Source: Liolophura sinensis (Eukaryota > Mollusca > Polyplacophora > Chitonida > Chitonidae). Taken from it: a stretch of DNA of 64,000 bases. Every line of letters starts with the position of its first letter. Within the stretch, counting starts at the first letter, position 1. The DNA is taken from positions 9,411,385 to 9,475,384 of the forward strand of contig NC_088295.1 in assembly GCF_032854445.1 (NCBI RefSeq), written 5' to 3'. The position numbers and the translations under genes were made by a program. Positions 13,527-27,535 of this stretch are shown here, one piece after another. The notes under the pieces were generated by a model that saw nothing but the letters and a program-made list of their open reading frames with translations, searched no databases and was not told the DNA's origin.

Positions 13527-13569
13527 TCGTAGATGTTGGAATCGCTTCGGTGGCTCTTATGCCACAAGA

Positions 13570-13662
13570 AGACACAATATATGTACTCGCACCTAATGAC
13601 TCTTCGTCGTCATATGGCTGAAAAATTGTTAAGTATGACGTAAAACCCCAATCATATATACA
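13570..13662 (+). mobile_element. 3' fragment of SINE family 2
   Basis: CGTCATATGGCTGAAAAATT followed by GTTAAGTATGACGTAAAACCCC matches the 3' end of the full copy at 21,515 (TCATATGACTGAAAAATTAG, then AGTACGACGTTAAACCCC). Confidence 0.7.
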
Positions 13663-13772
13663 TACATTCGTGGATGTTTGTTATTTCATTATCAAGGGAA
13701 CTAACTGCATAATCCTCACTACATGCCGTGGCCAAGTGTTGCTGCATAAGAGTACTCGCCCTTGAATCTTTC

Positions 13773-14520
13773 TTTGTCGGGACAATAGAAAATGGGGCAT
13801 GGAAGAGCCACTCATCGCCGACTCAAGAACTTTTCGAAGACAAATCATTGGTCATGAATAGATAGCCCCTATATTGGTAATTTCTACAGAGTTTCTGAGT
13901 TAATTTCCTATAGTTGCAGTTGCTGGTTGTACTACCGTTCATACACGTACCTTCATGCAGAGAGGTGCCCGCACAGAACGACATGGCAAGTAAATTCCAA
14001 CACAGTACACGTACCACCGAACAGCATAGGTCGTTCTTTGGACCTTACACTGGACCTTTGTCGGGACAATCGAAAATGGGGCATGGAAGAGCCACTCATC
14101 GCCGACTCAAAAACTTTTCGAAGACAAATCATTGGTCATGAATAGATAGCCCCTATATTGGTAATTTCTACAGAGTTTCTGAGTTAATTTCCTATAGTTG
14201 CAGTTGCTGGTCGTACTACCGTTCATACACGTACCATCATGCTGTTATGCCAGTAACCTGTATATGTATTCAATGAAATTACGGCAGTTTTTGTCAATAA
14301 AAATAATTCTTTGACTTAATACCTTATGACGTGTCTACGTTTTGGAAAAGAGTTTACACAATGACAGCAAAACTGTCACTACCATGTGGATGTTCCTGTC
14401 GGTTGCTGCTCGACAGGCTCCCTACAACAGAGAGGTGTCTGCACAGAACGACATGGCAAGTAAATTCCAACATAGTATACGTACCACCGAACAGCATAGG
14501 CTGTTCTTTGGACCCTACAC
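13773..14520 (+). repeat. 284-bp tandem duplication, second copy interrupted
   Basis: Copy 1 spans 13,773-14,056 and copy 2 starts at 14,057 (TTTGTCGGGACAATNGAAAA in both). Copy 2 matches to 14,242, is interrupted by 186 bp absent from copy 1 (14,243-14,428), and resumes at 14,429 (AGAGAGGTG) to about 14,520. Whether this is an insertion in copy 2 or a deletion in copy 1 cannot be decided here. Open frames crossing it are short and appear in several phases. Confidence 0.9.
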
Positions 14521-14777
14521 TAAAAACGTTTGTTGTCTGAGTGATGGTAGAATGTATTCTGTTATTGTAACACAATATTCTGTCGTTTTCAGCCTAGTAT
14601 CCCGTTAGTCTAAAAGAATGTTTATGTTGAATTAACAGAATATGTGTGTTGCATTTAACAGACCATTATGCTGCAATAACAGAATACAGTCTGGCATCAA
14701 AACAATCAGTACAACCCACCATCACTCAGACAACAGATTAATCTCTGTTAAAATTAAAAGATGAATTTTTCGCAGTA
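14514..14777. mobile_element. foldback/MITE-like element
   Basis: Nested inverted matches: TTGTCTGAGTGATGGT near 14,532 pairs with ACCATCACTCAGACAA near 14,718, and TGTATTCTGTTATTG near 14,553 pairs with CAATAACAGAATACA near 14,676. The outer right end (ATTTTAACAGAGATTAATCT when reversed) matches the fragment at 59,049. No coding capacity. The left terminus looks shortened. Confidence 0.75.
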
Positions 14778-15818
14778 GCCTTCTGTTCAGTACCATGAAA
14801 CCATTTTGTGTAGAAGATATAGGCATGTGTGTATACAAACTTGTTTTGAACTGTCACAGATTTACAAACTGCTAATCTATCTTACGGGTATTTCTTATGG
14901 TGTCCAACGCTATACCAGACTAAAATTGCTTCGTTGTTTAAAGAGAAGGCGGTATGTTTTTTCCTCCCGTGAGGTGGCTCTAGTATGAAGCATGGCCTTT
15001 AACCATTGTTACTTGAATATGGATTGTAGCCCAACGTCTACAATGCCACATTGTATCAGGTTCTGTTGTAACGTTGTACTATCTTTGATGTGACAACATC
15101 GTGGTGATCTGGGAAAGGAACATTTGACGTTCATAAAATAACGTCAAGGTCCAACTCTCGAGCGTTGGACAGGTTGTGAGTGTAGTCTTTAGGTCTGCTG
15201 TATTAACAAATGGCGCTATCCCGACGCACTGCTTCTACCGTATATAAACGGAAGTTTGTCTGTAAATTGTTGTTACAGTCAGCTCCATACGCATTGTTCC
15301 GTTGTTCGGAGAAAGTTGCACTGAGCACTGGTTTTACAATACAAATAAGTCGGAGTGAGTCTGAAAACGGTTGCTCAGAGGTCATAACAGTTGCTCAGAG
15401 GTCATAACAATAAGGGAAATATAGGGGGAAAGGTAGACATAAAGTCGACAGTGGAAAAAGCCTTCCAAAATTATACCACTATTACATTTGTCTCTTGTAA
15501 GGAAGATATCTCCACGATTACAACACGATCCAGAAGGCCTCTCCAGGAAGCTGTCTTCAAGGTCGCGCACTCACTGGCCTAGCACAAACCTCAGATCGAA
15601 AATCTGCTATCGCCTATTCTGATTGCTTTATATTGATTTTTGTTTAAAAAATTAAATAACATGCAATTAACAGTAATTTAATTACCACATTGGAGCCATT
15701 GAAATGTCATTGTCAGAATTCGTGTTAAACCCATTAACGCTTCAACTTGGTTGAGGTCTAATCCTTTCTTTGATTCCTTTTTCCTGTGAAAACGATGTCT
15801 CTCTTTTTATTGACAGTG
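14778..15818. other. no supported gene
   Basis: The only notable feature is a perfect 20-bp tandem doublet (GTTGCTCAGAGGTCATAACA) at about 15,369-15,408. Forward and reverse frames of about 60 codons overlap here and none is convincing. Confidence 0.5.
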
Positions 15819-15974
15819 TATTTATTTATTTATTTTTTTATTTTTTTATTTGATTGGTGTTTTGCGCCGGACTCAAGAATATTTCACTTACCCGACGGCG
15901 GCCAGCATAATGGTGGTAGGAAACCCGGCAGAGCTCCGGGAGAAACCCACGACCATCCGCAGGTAGCTGGAAGA
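15819..15974 (-). mobile_element. SINE, family 1, 5'-truncated
   Basis: Reversed, it reads GAAACCCACGACC... body and GTGAAATATTCTTGAGTCCG, then CAAAACACCAATCAAATAAA. It contains the GTGGGTTTCTCC and CCGGGTTTCCTACC core but lacks the tRNA-like head. Confidence 0.85.
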
Positions 15975-18650
15975 CTTTATGGACTACTGACACCATGCAT
16001 GATTTCCAGCATGGTGTTTTCTTCATATTTACTTTCCGGCAGATTCTGTTGTGGCCTTGATTGCGGCTTTACTTCAGGAGATTTGCCATGTATCTGGCGA
16101 AGTACGGTAGGTTTATCGGCTCCCTGTTTAGTTTCGTCGTGCAAATCAAATGGCACATAACACCAATATATCGAACATGTAAATCTTTATCTGTAATTAT
16201 ATTGCTTTAAAACGTACACCAACAACAAACTTACACAATCCTCCTTGATTTTTATCGGTGCTTATCAGTTTTTGATCGAAGTTTTTGGTCTGCTTGATGA
16301 GTGGTTTGAAAGACACAGTTGAAAAAATGTTGGACGAAGGTTGACGTAACTTGACCGTCGGCCTGGGGCAGTATATAGTATAACCTTGTCAATAGCGGTA
16401 TTGCTCTCTGGCCTGATTCCCTTGGCCGATATGGCTGCTCTCATGCAGCTCAACATCAAAACAATATGAATATACATTGTAAACGGTAACATATACATAT
16501 TGACAGCTGTATATGGATTCTACTCTTACAGGATTAACATGTCTAATGCAAAGTTTGACAAGTAACTGTAAAATGAGATTAAGTTTATACTTAGTATTCA
16601 TGAAGTGAACGGCTGCCTAAACCTTGGGAGAGACAGAAAAGCCGTGTCTAGTCAGCCGAGTAATCCCCTTACTGAGGAATATACCAGCCCATTAGCTAAT
16701 GCAATGTACGAGCATTCTGCTGTGCGAGAATCTCCGTCTCCTTAACAGGGTTACGCTGTTGATGCCTGTATTATGTGTGTTTTATGATTTTCTTTGATCT
16801 GTTTAGGTACGTCTATCTACATGCTCATAGACAGAATTAGATATCATCTAACTGCGGGGGATCTCTTCCGGGAAAGCAGTTTCAGTCATATTAATGTCAT
16901 ACATGAGCAACAGATTATTCAAACGATCATTTGTCTTAAAATTGCAATCTCTTATATAAAAAGAAAACATTTATTTATAGTCTATCTCACATTGTATTCA
17001 CAAGGACGATAATGTTAAAGTTCAAACAAGCTTCACAAAACAAGTAAAACATCAGAATAATACTTATGTAATGTGGATTTTATTCAATCCATAACATTTC
17101 GCTTTTATGACACTATGTTATTATTATTATTAATACACACACACACACATTGTTATTACCTGTTGTTTAATGTTTATTTTCTGCCTTTTTCTGTTTGCTT
17201 AAAGTTTAAAGTTTTTAAAAAAATACAAACAATGACTGATATGCGGTCATAATCTTTGACGCATGCGTGTTACAAATATGCAACCCAACATGAACAAGAA
17301 GGAATCCCTTCGCACCACCAAAAACAACACTGCCTTGCCATAGAACTTCTCGTCACAGCTTCAACCAAGACAGTACCCATACTTTATATAATTAAGTATC
17401 TGACATGTTGTCTGGACGAGAATCATGAGACAACAAGTAGGGTTTTCTCTTCAACATGTAGGTCAGGTGGGGCCATGTCTACCATCAGATCGTGTTAATA
17501 CAGCTGTAACAGACGTTCCCAGAATGATATAACCACATCAGTAGATATAACCAAAGCTTTATGCAGAATTTTGCACACTGTCCAGTCTTCGTTGTATTGA
17601 AGTGAGATAATAGCGTGACATAGTTTCATAACCGAGCTAGATAAAATTATCTCTTGAGGAGAAAGTACTTTGCATTTAGATAATAGTAGAGTGTGTACTT
17701 CAAGAAGCATTATCAATACGACCATCTGTTCTGTCATAGCGCTGTCTCTTCACGGGTTGTTCTCTGATCCCATCACACAAACCGCCATCCACCGCACTCT
17801 TTTGCCACGTCCCCTCTGGCATTTCACAGCTAATGACATCGCAGACGATCTTTTGAAGATGTCTTGTTCCAGGGAAGATCAACAGCTGTTACCAGTCTTC
17901 AAATATCAGCTCTTAAGACAATGCACTGTGCTATTGATTTCCCAATGCTGGGACTTTATCATTAATAAGCAGGAACTTCGGCGACTGCTTGTTCTGCCTA
18001 GCTTCACCCAGTGGCGCCCTCTATCGAGTCTTCGCAATGAGGTGTGTCATTGCCGAAAAGTGTCGAGAACACCTCATATAAAACTCTTGGACACGCAGTC
18101 CGGTCTTTCCGCTGATATCGAAGGCATTTCTTGCCCAATTTTACAGCCTACAATGCAACATACGAGTTGTATTAGAAACATTTATATATGTTTTTCTACT
18201 TCAAAGCTGACATATGTTTTCAAACCTTTCAAAGGTTATCCATTTTTCCCTGTCTAATTTTTTCATTCCAGATAATAATATGCATCTAATTAAGCTTCAT
18301 TCAGGTTACCGATATTCGATTTTTGAATCTGGACTCCGTTTTGGAACACAATGACACGGTGATCCTAATTTTCCTGGAAATGAATCAATACAAGACAATC
18401 GCTGACGTGCGAGAACATTGCAGCATCAAGTTCCGGGTAAGGTACACATGGTGAACGATTACAACGTGGAAACATCACGCTGGGAATGAACTTTATTTTT
18501 TGTTTTTGTCTTGTTTTTTTTTTAGGGAGGGGGGTGTTGGGGAAGGCGCTTTGTTCTTTTCTCTTTTTTTGCGCAAGTGTGTTGTCTATTATGTAAGATC
18601 GAAGGTGACTGCGTGTTGATGAAGAGACATGACACTAGTGACAGGTCCAA
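15975..18650. other. no supported gene
   Basis: Includes a short (CA)n at about 17,134 and a forward frame at 17,670-18,257 (195 codons). That frame opens with TTG and shows no signal peptide, domain or compositional bias I recognise. It is the longest frame in the first 40 kb outside repeats, but I would not call it a gene without homology or transcript support. Confidence 0.4.
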
Positions 18651-21600
18651 ATTTCTCATCGTGATAACATTATTACATGTACAAACCGTCAAATCATCAC
18701 CCTATGCAACGTAAACAAGTCACTTCTACGAGATGGAACGTAATCTGGACTCTCTGCACAAGGTCTTGTCCGTTTCTTGTGCTTGTTTAACCTCACCTTT
18801 TTGTTATGTGGTTTCTGGCATGTGTTCTCCAATCCAAATGGAACCTAGTGCAGCGGATAAAAGTCAATTCCCAGAATGATTATATGGCTATGTCAGTGTG
18901 ATAATGAACACAAAGCCTGGGCTTTGGAAGAGAAAAGGACACGCTATTTCAGGATAATGTCTCAAGAATCGACCAATGAGAGGCCTAACGTTTCCCAACA
19001 TGACACACCTCACACGCAATGGCACAAACTGTAGAAAGGCTTTATTCATGTATGCACATGCCTCACACAAGAACAACGCCTTTGTACTGTGGCCAGTCTC
19101 AACTTGAGACCATGGAATCACGCCACCAGACTGACACGAACACAGGCAGTTCAAAGCACTCAAACTGCTAACCGAGGTAGGCTTCAACCTTCACAGTAAT
19201 ATAGACCAACATGTTAAAAGTCTTTGAATGCTTGTGTTGTACCTTCCTTGGATTTTCTCAAACTCTGAATGCACATTGGAGAATGACCGACGGTTAAAAA
19301 AACTAAGGTGCGATATCACTCAATGAACACATTCACGCCTATTCTAATACAACCTAATTGCACACTGCGAGGCCTAAAGGTACAAAATCTACTATGTAAA
19401 GCCCGCCATAATTAAAAATATAGATTTAGTAACATTTCTGGTTTGTGTCTCCATTAGGTTAGACTGAGGGTGATTCCTGAAGACAGACGTCCCCTGCCAT
19501 GGGTTCACTGGATCTCCGGCCCTCACTGTGCGTCCCACTGTAATGACCTTGTTCCCGAACCTTTCAGGTTTATTGTAACGTACGTATTATGTATTAAGTA
19601 CGATTTATGACTCGCAATTGTCGTAACGCCTAATGGTGTCCTGGTAAATTGTCTCCTCCATTCCTGGACGGCCGACTCTGGGTAAGCAGCTACCGTTACC
19701 TCGACTGCATGGATGCACTAATGTACGACATCCTTAAGCAAGCTTTCAGGTGTAAATGATATTCATCATGTATTGGCGAATAGAATAAAACTGTCTTGAT
19801 TAATGTGATTGTCATCGGAATGCTTTGATTAAACGTTTGTGGCTCGCATGCTGACCGAGATAGGGCCTCCTAACATTGGCTATGACAACTCGACCTACCA
19901 TCATCCAAAACGTCTAAAGCCCTACTATGATACAGACGTTTAGGGACAACCACCACTGGTCTAATAATTTCTCATTTTCTCGGTTTTCAGTTGTTCAAAC
20001 CGTGGGATGGTGTCCAGGTGCAGCAACCTGATAAGCGATAACGATAACATGAGACGAGAACTTCAGATGGAACGAACTTGAAAGAAAACACCAGATTAAC
20101 AACATCTCAGACAAGATAACCTGAGACTCAACAAATTCTAATTTGCCCCCGCTTCCTTGTTAATTCATTCTGATGCGTATGTATAACGTTGTCTGGCGTC
20201 ATGGAACTAAATTGTTAAAAACTACGCCGAATTTTTCTAAATTCCCGTTTTTTGGAATATTTACTCACGAGACCTATATTCCATAAAGACCATTATGATC
20301 CACAGAATTTTGTTTTCGCTGCTCTGTGCTTACCTCTTGGCTATACAATGTGCTCAGCCTTTCTACAGTCATGGCAGATTTCCCTTCCATTTGGTAATAA
20401 TTTTCATGAAAAGTCTTTAATACTAAACGGAACATTATAAATCTGGTCAGTGCGACGTAACCTGAGCAAACCATGCAGAAACACGCCATGTATACGCCTG
20501 ACACAGTCTATCCACTACAACCCTCTCTGGGAAGACTTAATTGGCTTAGTTAGCCTGCTTGAGAGCTTTATATCTCAGCTTGGTCAAGTGACCGCACCTT
20601 GTCCTGGAATATATGGCTGATGCTTGATTAGCTTGCCGGTTCCTTTTCAATTATGCGTGCCGACTCTGGCATTACTTAGTGCCCCGAAATTAGATGGTTT
20701 GGATCAGACTGTGAAATGACTTATCCCTAATGACAGACCCTTCAACTCGATTCCGAGCCAGGGGAACTGGTCATAGATGGACGCTTAAGCATACGGTAAT
20801 TGCTGTTTACAGACACGTGCGCATTTTATTTATAACTGCTCTAGACTAAATTAACCAACCTGACCAGTGATTACCCAATGCAGGACTTTATCCTGCATAT
20901 ATCGTGAGCTAAGAATATATCAACAAATGTTTCCCAATTTTATTTATGACTAGATTTCCTTTCAACGGTTTGTACCCTGCCGTTGTGTTGACTGTGTAAT
21001 TTGTAAATACTTTGGGGATTATGAAGGCTGATGCAAACAAAACCACCCGTATTGTTGTTTTTCAGTCTAACATTGCTCTGAGGATCTTTGATTTACCAAT
21101 TTCCTATTGTTCATTGCTCTAGCACATATATACGTTTACTAAACATCTTTTTAAAATGATATTTTCCATTTGAGAAGATCTGTATGAGATCCATATCAAT
21201 CTGTTATTCAAAATAGATTCAAAGCAACTAATTCTACATCTAATCTTCCTATGTTGTTTACCTGACAAATTGCAAATCATTCTATGAGTGCTATACTTGT
21301 TTAAGTTTGAAGTTTACAAAAATATATGATATTGACTTTTAACACACGTCTTGTAATGATTTCATGATGGAACATGGCACGAACAAACATTGCAATCTGT
21401 CTGTTACTTAACGTGAAATCTAACGGTATTATACACCTATAGCTCTCCACAAAAACAAACTAGGGTATGTAACTGAAAGGTTTTATCTAAAACGAACTGT
21501 TCATATTAATGTCACCGGCCCCGATAGCACAGTTGGTAGAGCACCCGCTTCGCGAGCGGTAGATCCAGGGTCAGTCCTGGGTCGAGTCACACCTAAGGCT

Positions 21601-23830
21601 TTAAAAGAGGAAGTTGTAACTTCCTCGCTTGACATTCAGCATAAAATGGAATAGTGCAACGACTGGTTGAGCCGTAACAGTATAATGGCTCGGGCGGGGC
21701 TTACTTGCCTTCGGTAAGGCGTTTCAGTGAAGCATCTCTTGATAAAAGAAATCCGTCCTGCACCAAGAATGCACATTACATGCACACTAAGGATTCCTTC
21801 GTAGTCATATGACTGAAAAATTAGTAAGTACGACGTTAAACCCCAAGCACTCCCTCACTCATATTAATGCCATGTGTCTTGTCGTCGTTGTATAAGGCTA
21901 TTATAGTAATCTCTTTACAGCCGTGAACGCTGACCATGTGACGGTGAGATGCGAGGCGACGTGGCCGTGACTCGAGAGAAATTAACTATAAGCCTCATTT
22001 CGATAAAGTACACTGGAGGTTTAAAGTACTCCAAGACTCATAATCCGGCAGCCAGGAGAGAGCGTGGGTTATTTACGTATTCCAAGCTCTATCTTCCCTG
22101 GTGTTTACAATCAATACAAACACTGTCATCCGGACATTTTACTGCTTCTATACAATAAAAGCGCCCACATCTTACTTCAAACTCAGCTTGTGTCAGTACC
22201 ACTAATAATTACAGCTTACTCTCATTTTTTGTGGGCAAATTATAAAGGCCACAAAAAGACGAAGCAGTTTTAATACCACATCATGTTGGTCAGTAAAAGC
22301 TGAGATTTTCCGATTTTCACAAAATATATCGATGTACAAATCCTTAATTTCACCGAATATATCCCTGTTGTCAGGCATATTAATACATATATTAATTTCA
22401 CGAGGCGAAGAACAAAGACAGAACTGAACAGAAAATCACCGCCGATGAAGAATATTGGAGTAGTTTTCTTGATAAACTGGCAACGCTTTTTCACTCCGAC
22501 GAAAACGTTTTATTTATATTTTCACACTCATATTTAAGTTCACTTAACAATACAAACTCTATGGAAGAGAGAACGAATCAAAAGATATTTTCTGTTAGGA
22601 TTTTCTTCACCCTCAGCAGAAAACGAGTGAGAAGTTTTCAAGTACCTCCACTAAACAAAACACTGATGGACGAATGATGTGCAGACAGCAGTTTTCTTGA
22701 TAAATCGACAAAAGTTTTCAACAAAGACAAAAAGCTTTGTTTAGATTATCACAATCAAATTTATCTTCACCTCAGAATGCAAACTATACTCATGAGAGTA
22801 TAAGAATAGTGGGCTAAGTTAAAAGAAACACACATATAAAAGGATGTAATATGTTTACTATTTCTTACTTTTAACAGATGAAAAAATCACACACTTCCAA
22901 TACGGACAGCTGACTGTATTTTAGTTGTTTGGCAACATTTCCTTAGGTGCCGTAGTTGAATATTTAATGGATAGTTTTAAGGTTATTGTAAAAGACCGTT
23001 ATTTAATTTGATTTTCGAATATAATGGGTTATTGGTTTTGTTTTAATTGTTTTTAAAATAGTCTTTTGTGTTTGTTTTGATTTTTTGAAGTCACCAGTAA
23101 TTCTAAGTACAGAGCCCATATAAAACGTCTGGATATTAAAAGACAGAGCCCTGGTATATCAGATAGAACAATCTGTGGATTTTACCACGTGTGTTCACCG
23201 GTTCCTGGACTTTTCAGACTATTAAGTCTAATCTTTCCCTACATTTTGTCAAGGGTGCAAATAATCAGTGTTAAGGGTCTTCGATATGACTTGTAGCTGC
23301 CCCTTTACTCGACAGAACTCAACCAACATTGAGTGGATCTTATCTGTGCCCCTACTCCTCTATCCTTTTCTCCTGCACACCTCTCCCGAAGAAGTTCCTT
23401 TATAGCAGAAATCAATCTTGATCATTATCTATTACGACTTGTGCTCTTCTATTACACTACGTCGAAATTAAACGTCAGCGGTAATGTAACAATAATAGAC
23501 CTGGAGGCAGGGTTTTTGTTCTGGGCTTTAACTCACCCACTTCAGCCCTACAGATAAACTTTGTTAATAAAATGACTTCATATCAATAAACTAATTCGCA
23601 ATGATGAATAAATAGATCTGTCATATAATTACTGACCATCGTACAAATGAGTCGTGGAAAAGTATGTCATATCAAACAGGTGAACATGCGATCCCCGTAT
23701 TAACCAACCTTTCACCGAGTATGGAGCCCCGGGCGCTGCTGTGTAGCCAAATAAAGAGATAAAACAAATCAATTTAATACTCTCTTTAATCACACAGTTC
23801 TCATATAACATAACTGTGATGCTTGATCAC
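18650..23830 (+). repeat. composite 4.2-kb unit, copy 1 (F-G-A-B-C-D-E)
   Basis: First copy of the large repeat. Recognisable anchors are module F (GATAATGTCTCAAGAATCGA at 18,953), G (19,440-19,860), A (20,270-20,960, ATCGTGAGCTAAGAA at 20,901), B (21,350-22,280, TATTTACGTATTCC at 22,070), C (22,280-22,960), D (23,090-23,560) and part of E (to 23,830). A family 2 SINE sits inside B. The left border of the whole array lies near 18,650, inside the E/F junction. Pairwise identity to other units looks like 75-90% by eye, with many indels. Confidence 0.8.
21515..21858 (+). mobile_element. full-length SINE, family 2, with TSD
   Basis: The tRNA-like head has an A box in ATAGCACAGTTGGTAGAGCA and a B box in GGGTCGAGTCAC. 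A body of about 230 bp follows, then the tail CATATGACTGAAAAATTAGT and ACGTTAAACCCCAAGCACTC. A 14-bp TSD, TCATATTAATGYCA, flanks it (21,501-21,514 and 21,859-21,872, one mismatch). The anticodon-stem region has a 5-nt loop, so it is not a functional tRNA. Confidence 0.9.
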
Positions 23831-24059
23831 AGAGACGCTATGATCTTAGTCGCGACATAAAACGCAACCATCTAAGACCTACCCATCTGAGATGCAATAA
23901 TCTAAGACATGATAAACTTAGCCAATTTCTGACCACCAGAAATGCGACACACTCATTTTCATCCGTTTTAATTCAACCTGTGGTCTATAGGTAACGTGGT
24001 CTGGCCTCCTGGAGAGAATTTTTGAAAAACTATTACCAGTCTTTCTCAGTTCTCTTCTA

Positions 24060-25770
24060 TTTGATATATTTAGTGCCTAAAAGGCTATGAATCCTCCTGC
24101 AAACAGTTAAAGCTATTCTGTGCTTAACCCTTGGATACGCCAGACATAATATATGCTTTGTATGCCCAGCCTGACAAATTCTCCTTCCACTTGGCAATAA
24201 TCTTCACCATAAAGCAATAGAAACTAAACGGAACTTAATTATTGTGGTTAATAATACGTAACCTGAGCAAACCATGCAGAAACAAGCGAAGTATAGACCT
24301 TTGAGAAGGCTTAACTTGCCCATGGCGACCATCAGCGGATGTGTGGACACATTTCGGCCAATCTTGACCATCGTACATTATTACGCGTCTTACCGCAAGC
24401 GGCTCTGTGCGATCAGCAGTTAGCCTGCTTGAGAGCTTTATATCCCATTTTGGTCAAGTGACTGCACCTATTCCTGGAAAACATGGCCGATGCTCAATTA
24501 GCTTGCCGGTTCCTATTCAATTATGCGCGGTAACTCTGGCATTACTTGGTGGTCTGAAATTAGATGGTTTGGATCAGACCAGGGAACTGATTATAGATGG
24601 ATGCTTAAGCTATTTACAGACGAGTGTGGACTATTTCAGACTGCTATAGACTAAGCTAACCATCCTTTCCAGTGATTACCCAATACAGCACTATATCCTG
24701 CATATATCGTGAGCTAAGAACACATCAACAAATTTTTCCCAATTTTGTTTATGACTGGATTTTCTTAAAAAGTTTTGTTCCCTGCCATTCTGTAGACTGT
24801 GTGCAATATAAAATACTTTGGGAATTATGAAGGTTGACGCAAACAAAACCACCCGTATAGTGTTGTTTTATCTAGACATTGCTCTTACGTAATTTGATTT
24901 ACCCATATGCTGGAGTTTATTGCTTCAGCACAACATCATTATCTTTTACGATTTCTACTAATCTATGACGATTTCTACTCTTTCATTACACTAAGTCGAA
25001 ATTAAACGTGGACGGTAATGTAACAGTAACTGAGCTGTAGGCGTTTTCTTAGGCTTTAATCGGTTCTGTTCAGCCCCACAGACAAACTTTGTTAATGAAA
25101 TGATTTCATATTAATAAAGTACTTCATAATAGTGAATAAATACATGTGTCATCAAAGATCACGTTCATACACAAATGTTTACTCTAATGAATGACGAACG
25201 TTAACCAAACCATTCACCGTAAGACTGTGATGTCCCTGGCGCTGCTGGGTGTCCCCAGTTGCTGCCAGCCAACTTGGGCGCAACAGTCACCACGCTTGGT
25301 TGACGAATACAGGGCACCCAGAGTAACAACAGGTTAGCCGCCAGTGATGACAGCTTACAACTCCCTGACCCACCGGTACACATTCCTTGGTAAGAATAAG
25401 ATACATAGCTGATAGAACCAGACTAACAGAATCGATTGGCAGAGCCATTCAATAAACACTCAGACTCCTGGACACGATGTATGAACAAGGTGACTACTGT
25501 GTGGAACTGCCGTAAACAGAGCGACCTGACCCACTCGTACCTTGTCTGATGGCAAATCGATTACCTTGTCTGATTCTGAAACTACGGTCTCAAGGTATCC
25601 TTTTGTGAAACTCAACATTTGTGTCTAGCTAAAATCTAAGATCATATTGTGTGCCTTTCTCCGATTGTGAAATTTCAGGTCACATTATATCATCAATTAA
25701 TTTAACCACATTATTCTATTCGACGGTATGCAGACTGGCAAATCGCTACGTTTTGGTAAGGGCATAGCCG
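24060..25770 (+). repeat. composite unit, copy 2 (A, part of D, E)
   Basis: Module A (24,060-24,950; CGTGAGCTAAGAACA near 24,708) passes directly into the end of module D (ACACTAAGTCGAAATTAAAC) and then E (25,140-25,760; ATTCCTTGGTAAGAATAAGA). Modules B and C and most of D are missing, so this copy has an internal deletion. Confidence 0.75.
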
Positions 25771-25848
25771 TTGACAATATTACATATTCTTGATAGTGAT
25801 AACCTTATGTAAAGTATGTAATGATTGTCCCTTAAAGTACTTGTAGTT

Positions 25849-25976
25849 AATCTGAACTATCTCTGCAATCTGAACTATCTCCGCAAAATGAACTATCTCC
25901 GCAATCTGAACTATCTTCGCAATATGAACAATCTCCGCAGTCTGAACTATCTCCGCAATATGAACTATCTCCGCAA
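25849..25976. repeat. 18-bp tandem array, 7 copies
   Basis: Unit AATCTGAACTATCTCCGC. Because the period is divisible by three, both strands stay open (NLNYLR on +, a Cys/Ser/Asp-rich peptide on -). These are artefacts of periodicity, not leucine-rich repeats. Confidence 0.9.
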
Positions 25977-27535
25977 GTTGGCGGCTGCATGTTTTCCACC
26001 AAACACACGTCACACGCAATGACAAACACCGTATAAAAGCTGACTTGCCCATCTTATCGTGTCCAGAATAAAACATGATAAACTGGTCTATTACTGGTCC
26101 ATAAATAACCTTTTCTGGCCTCCTATAAAGAATTTTTGAAAAACTATTGCAAATCTTTCTCAAATCTCTTCTTTTTACTAGCCTATGTTTAGTGCCTAAT
26201 GAATGCTCTCCCGAACATTTTAGGGTATTCTGTACTTAACCTTTGGATACACTTGGTGTACACCCTCGTACACGCCAGCTATAATATATGATTTGTAATT
26301 CCACTCTGACCGATTGTCCTTCAAATTGGTTATAGTTTTCTCCACAAAGCCATTGATACTAAACGGGACATAATTATTGGCTTTAATACAACGTAGCCGG
26401 AGCAAACTCTGTATATACAATCCATGTATAGACCTGACACAGTCTATCCACTACAGCGCTCTCATGGTAGACTTAATTTGCCCATGGCGACCATCAGCGG
26501 ATGTGTGGACGCCTTTCGGCCAAACCTGACCATCGTACATTATTACCGGTCTAACCCAAGCGACTTTGGGCGATAAACTCTTAACCTACTGTGGAGGTTT
26601 AAATCCCAGTTTGGTCAAGTCCCGGCACCCTGTCCAGAAATATATGATTGATGCTTGATTAGCTGGTGGGTTCCTTTTTTAATTATGAGCGCCAACTCTG
26701 ACATTACTTGATATCCCAAAATGATATGGTTTGGATCAAACTGTAAAATGACTTATCTTTATTGGCAGGTCCTTCTACTCGATCCTGAACGTAGGGAACT
26801 GATTACAGATGGACGCTTAAGCATGTCGTAATTGCTGTTTACAGACGCATGCGGACTATTTCAAACCGCTCTAGACTAAGCTAACCAACCTCCATAGTGA
26901 TTAGCCAATACAGCTCTTAATCCAGAAAATATCGTGAGCTAAGAACATTAAAACAGACGGCTTCAAGTGTTTGTTCAAACTAGGAAAAGCTGAGTTTCCT
27001 AAAACGGTTTCGGTTTGCTCCATGCTTTGTGTAGGCTCATTTTGTGGTTTCTTTGTGAGCAAATATCATATGCTCAATCGCAACCACCAGTGAACTTCTT
27101 TTTATTGAAGCAATCATGTTCCGAAGATGATAACAATCAACACGTCTTGTAGATTGGTAACTGGCTGCAGTTCCTAACATCATCATTGGCTGCACCTTCT
27201 CATTGGGTAGAGACTGTATGGAACCAATACAGACACGTCTTTTTAAAAGCGCAGAGGTTGAAACTTACAATATCTGTTCTTCACTTTGTTTTCCAGCTAA
27301 TCTGTGAATAATCACGTCGATTAGAATGAACTATGCCTAATTAATGCTGAACTTTAAACCAGGGCTAATTCTGCATTGACTATTGTAGAGTCACTTAATA
27401 AAGCGGCCTTGTAAGATTGCACTTGTTGTACCTGGATACATATAAACACTTCCCTGAGATAAATGATGTAGATTGTCAACACGCCGCTCGAGCTGTGGAC
27501 ATTTGTGAACAGACATGATAGAACTCTGGAATGGA

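Noticed and set aside
13823-14608. Several 60-88 codon ORFs
   Set aside because: They fall in the 284-bp duplication and foldback element, appear in multiple phases and on both strands, and are not conserved between copies.
17670-18257. 195-codon forward ORF
   Set aside because: It opens with TTG, shows no recognisable domain or codon bias, and other frames here are also open. It is kept only as a note.
21515-21595. tRNA gene
   Set aside because: A and B boxes are present, but the stem regions do not form a proper cloverleaf and the segment is the head of a SINE with target duplication.
25825-26022. Leucine-rich-repeat protein (NLNYLR repeats)
   Set aside because: It is an 18-bp simple array; the antisense strand is equally open and the flanks are non-coding.
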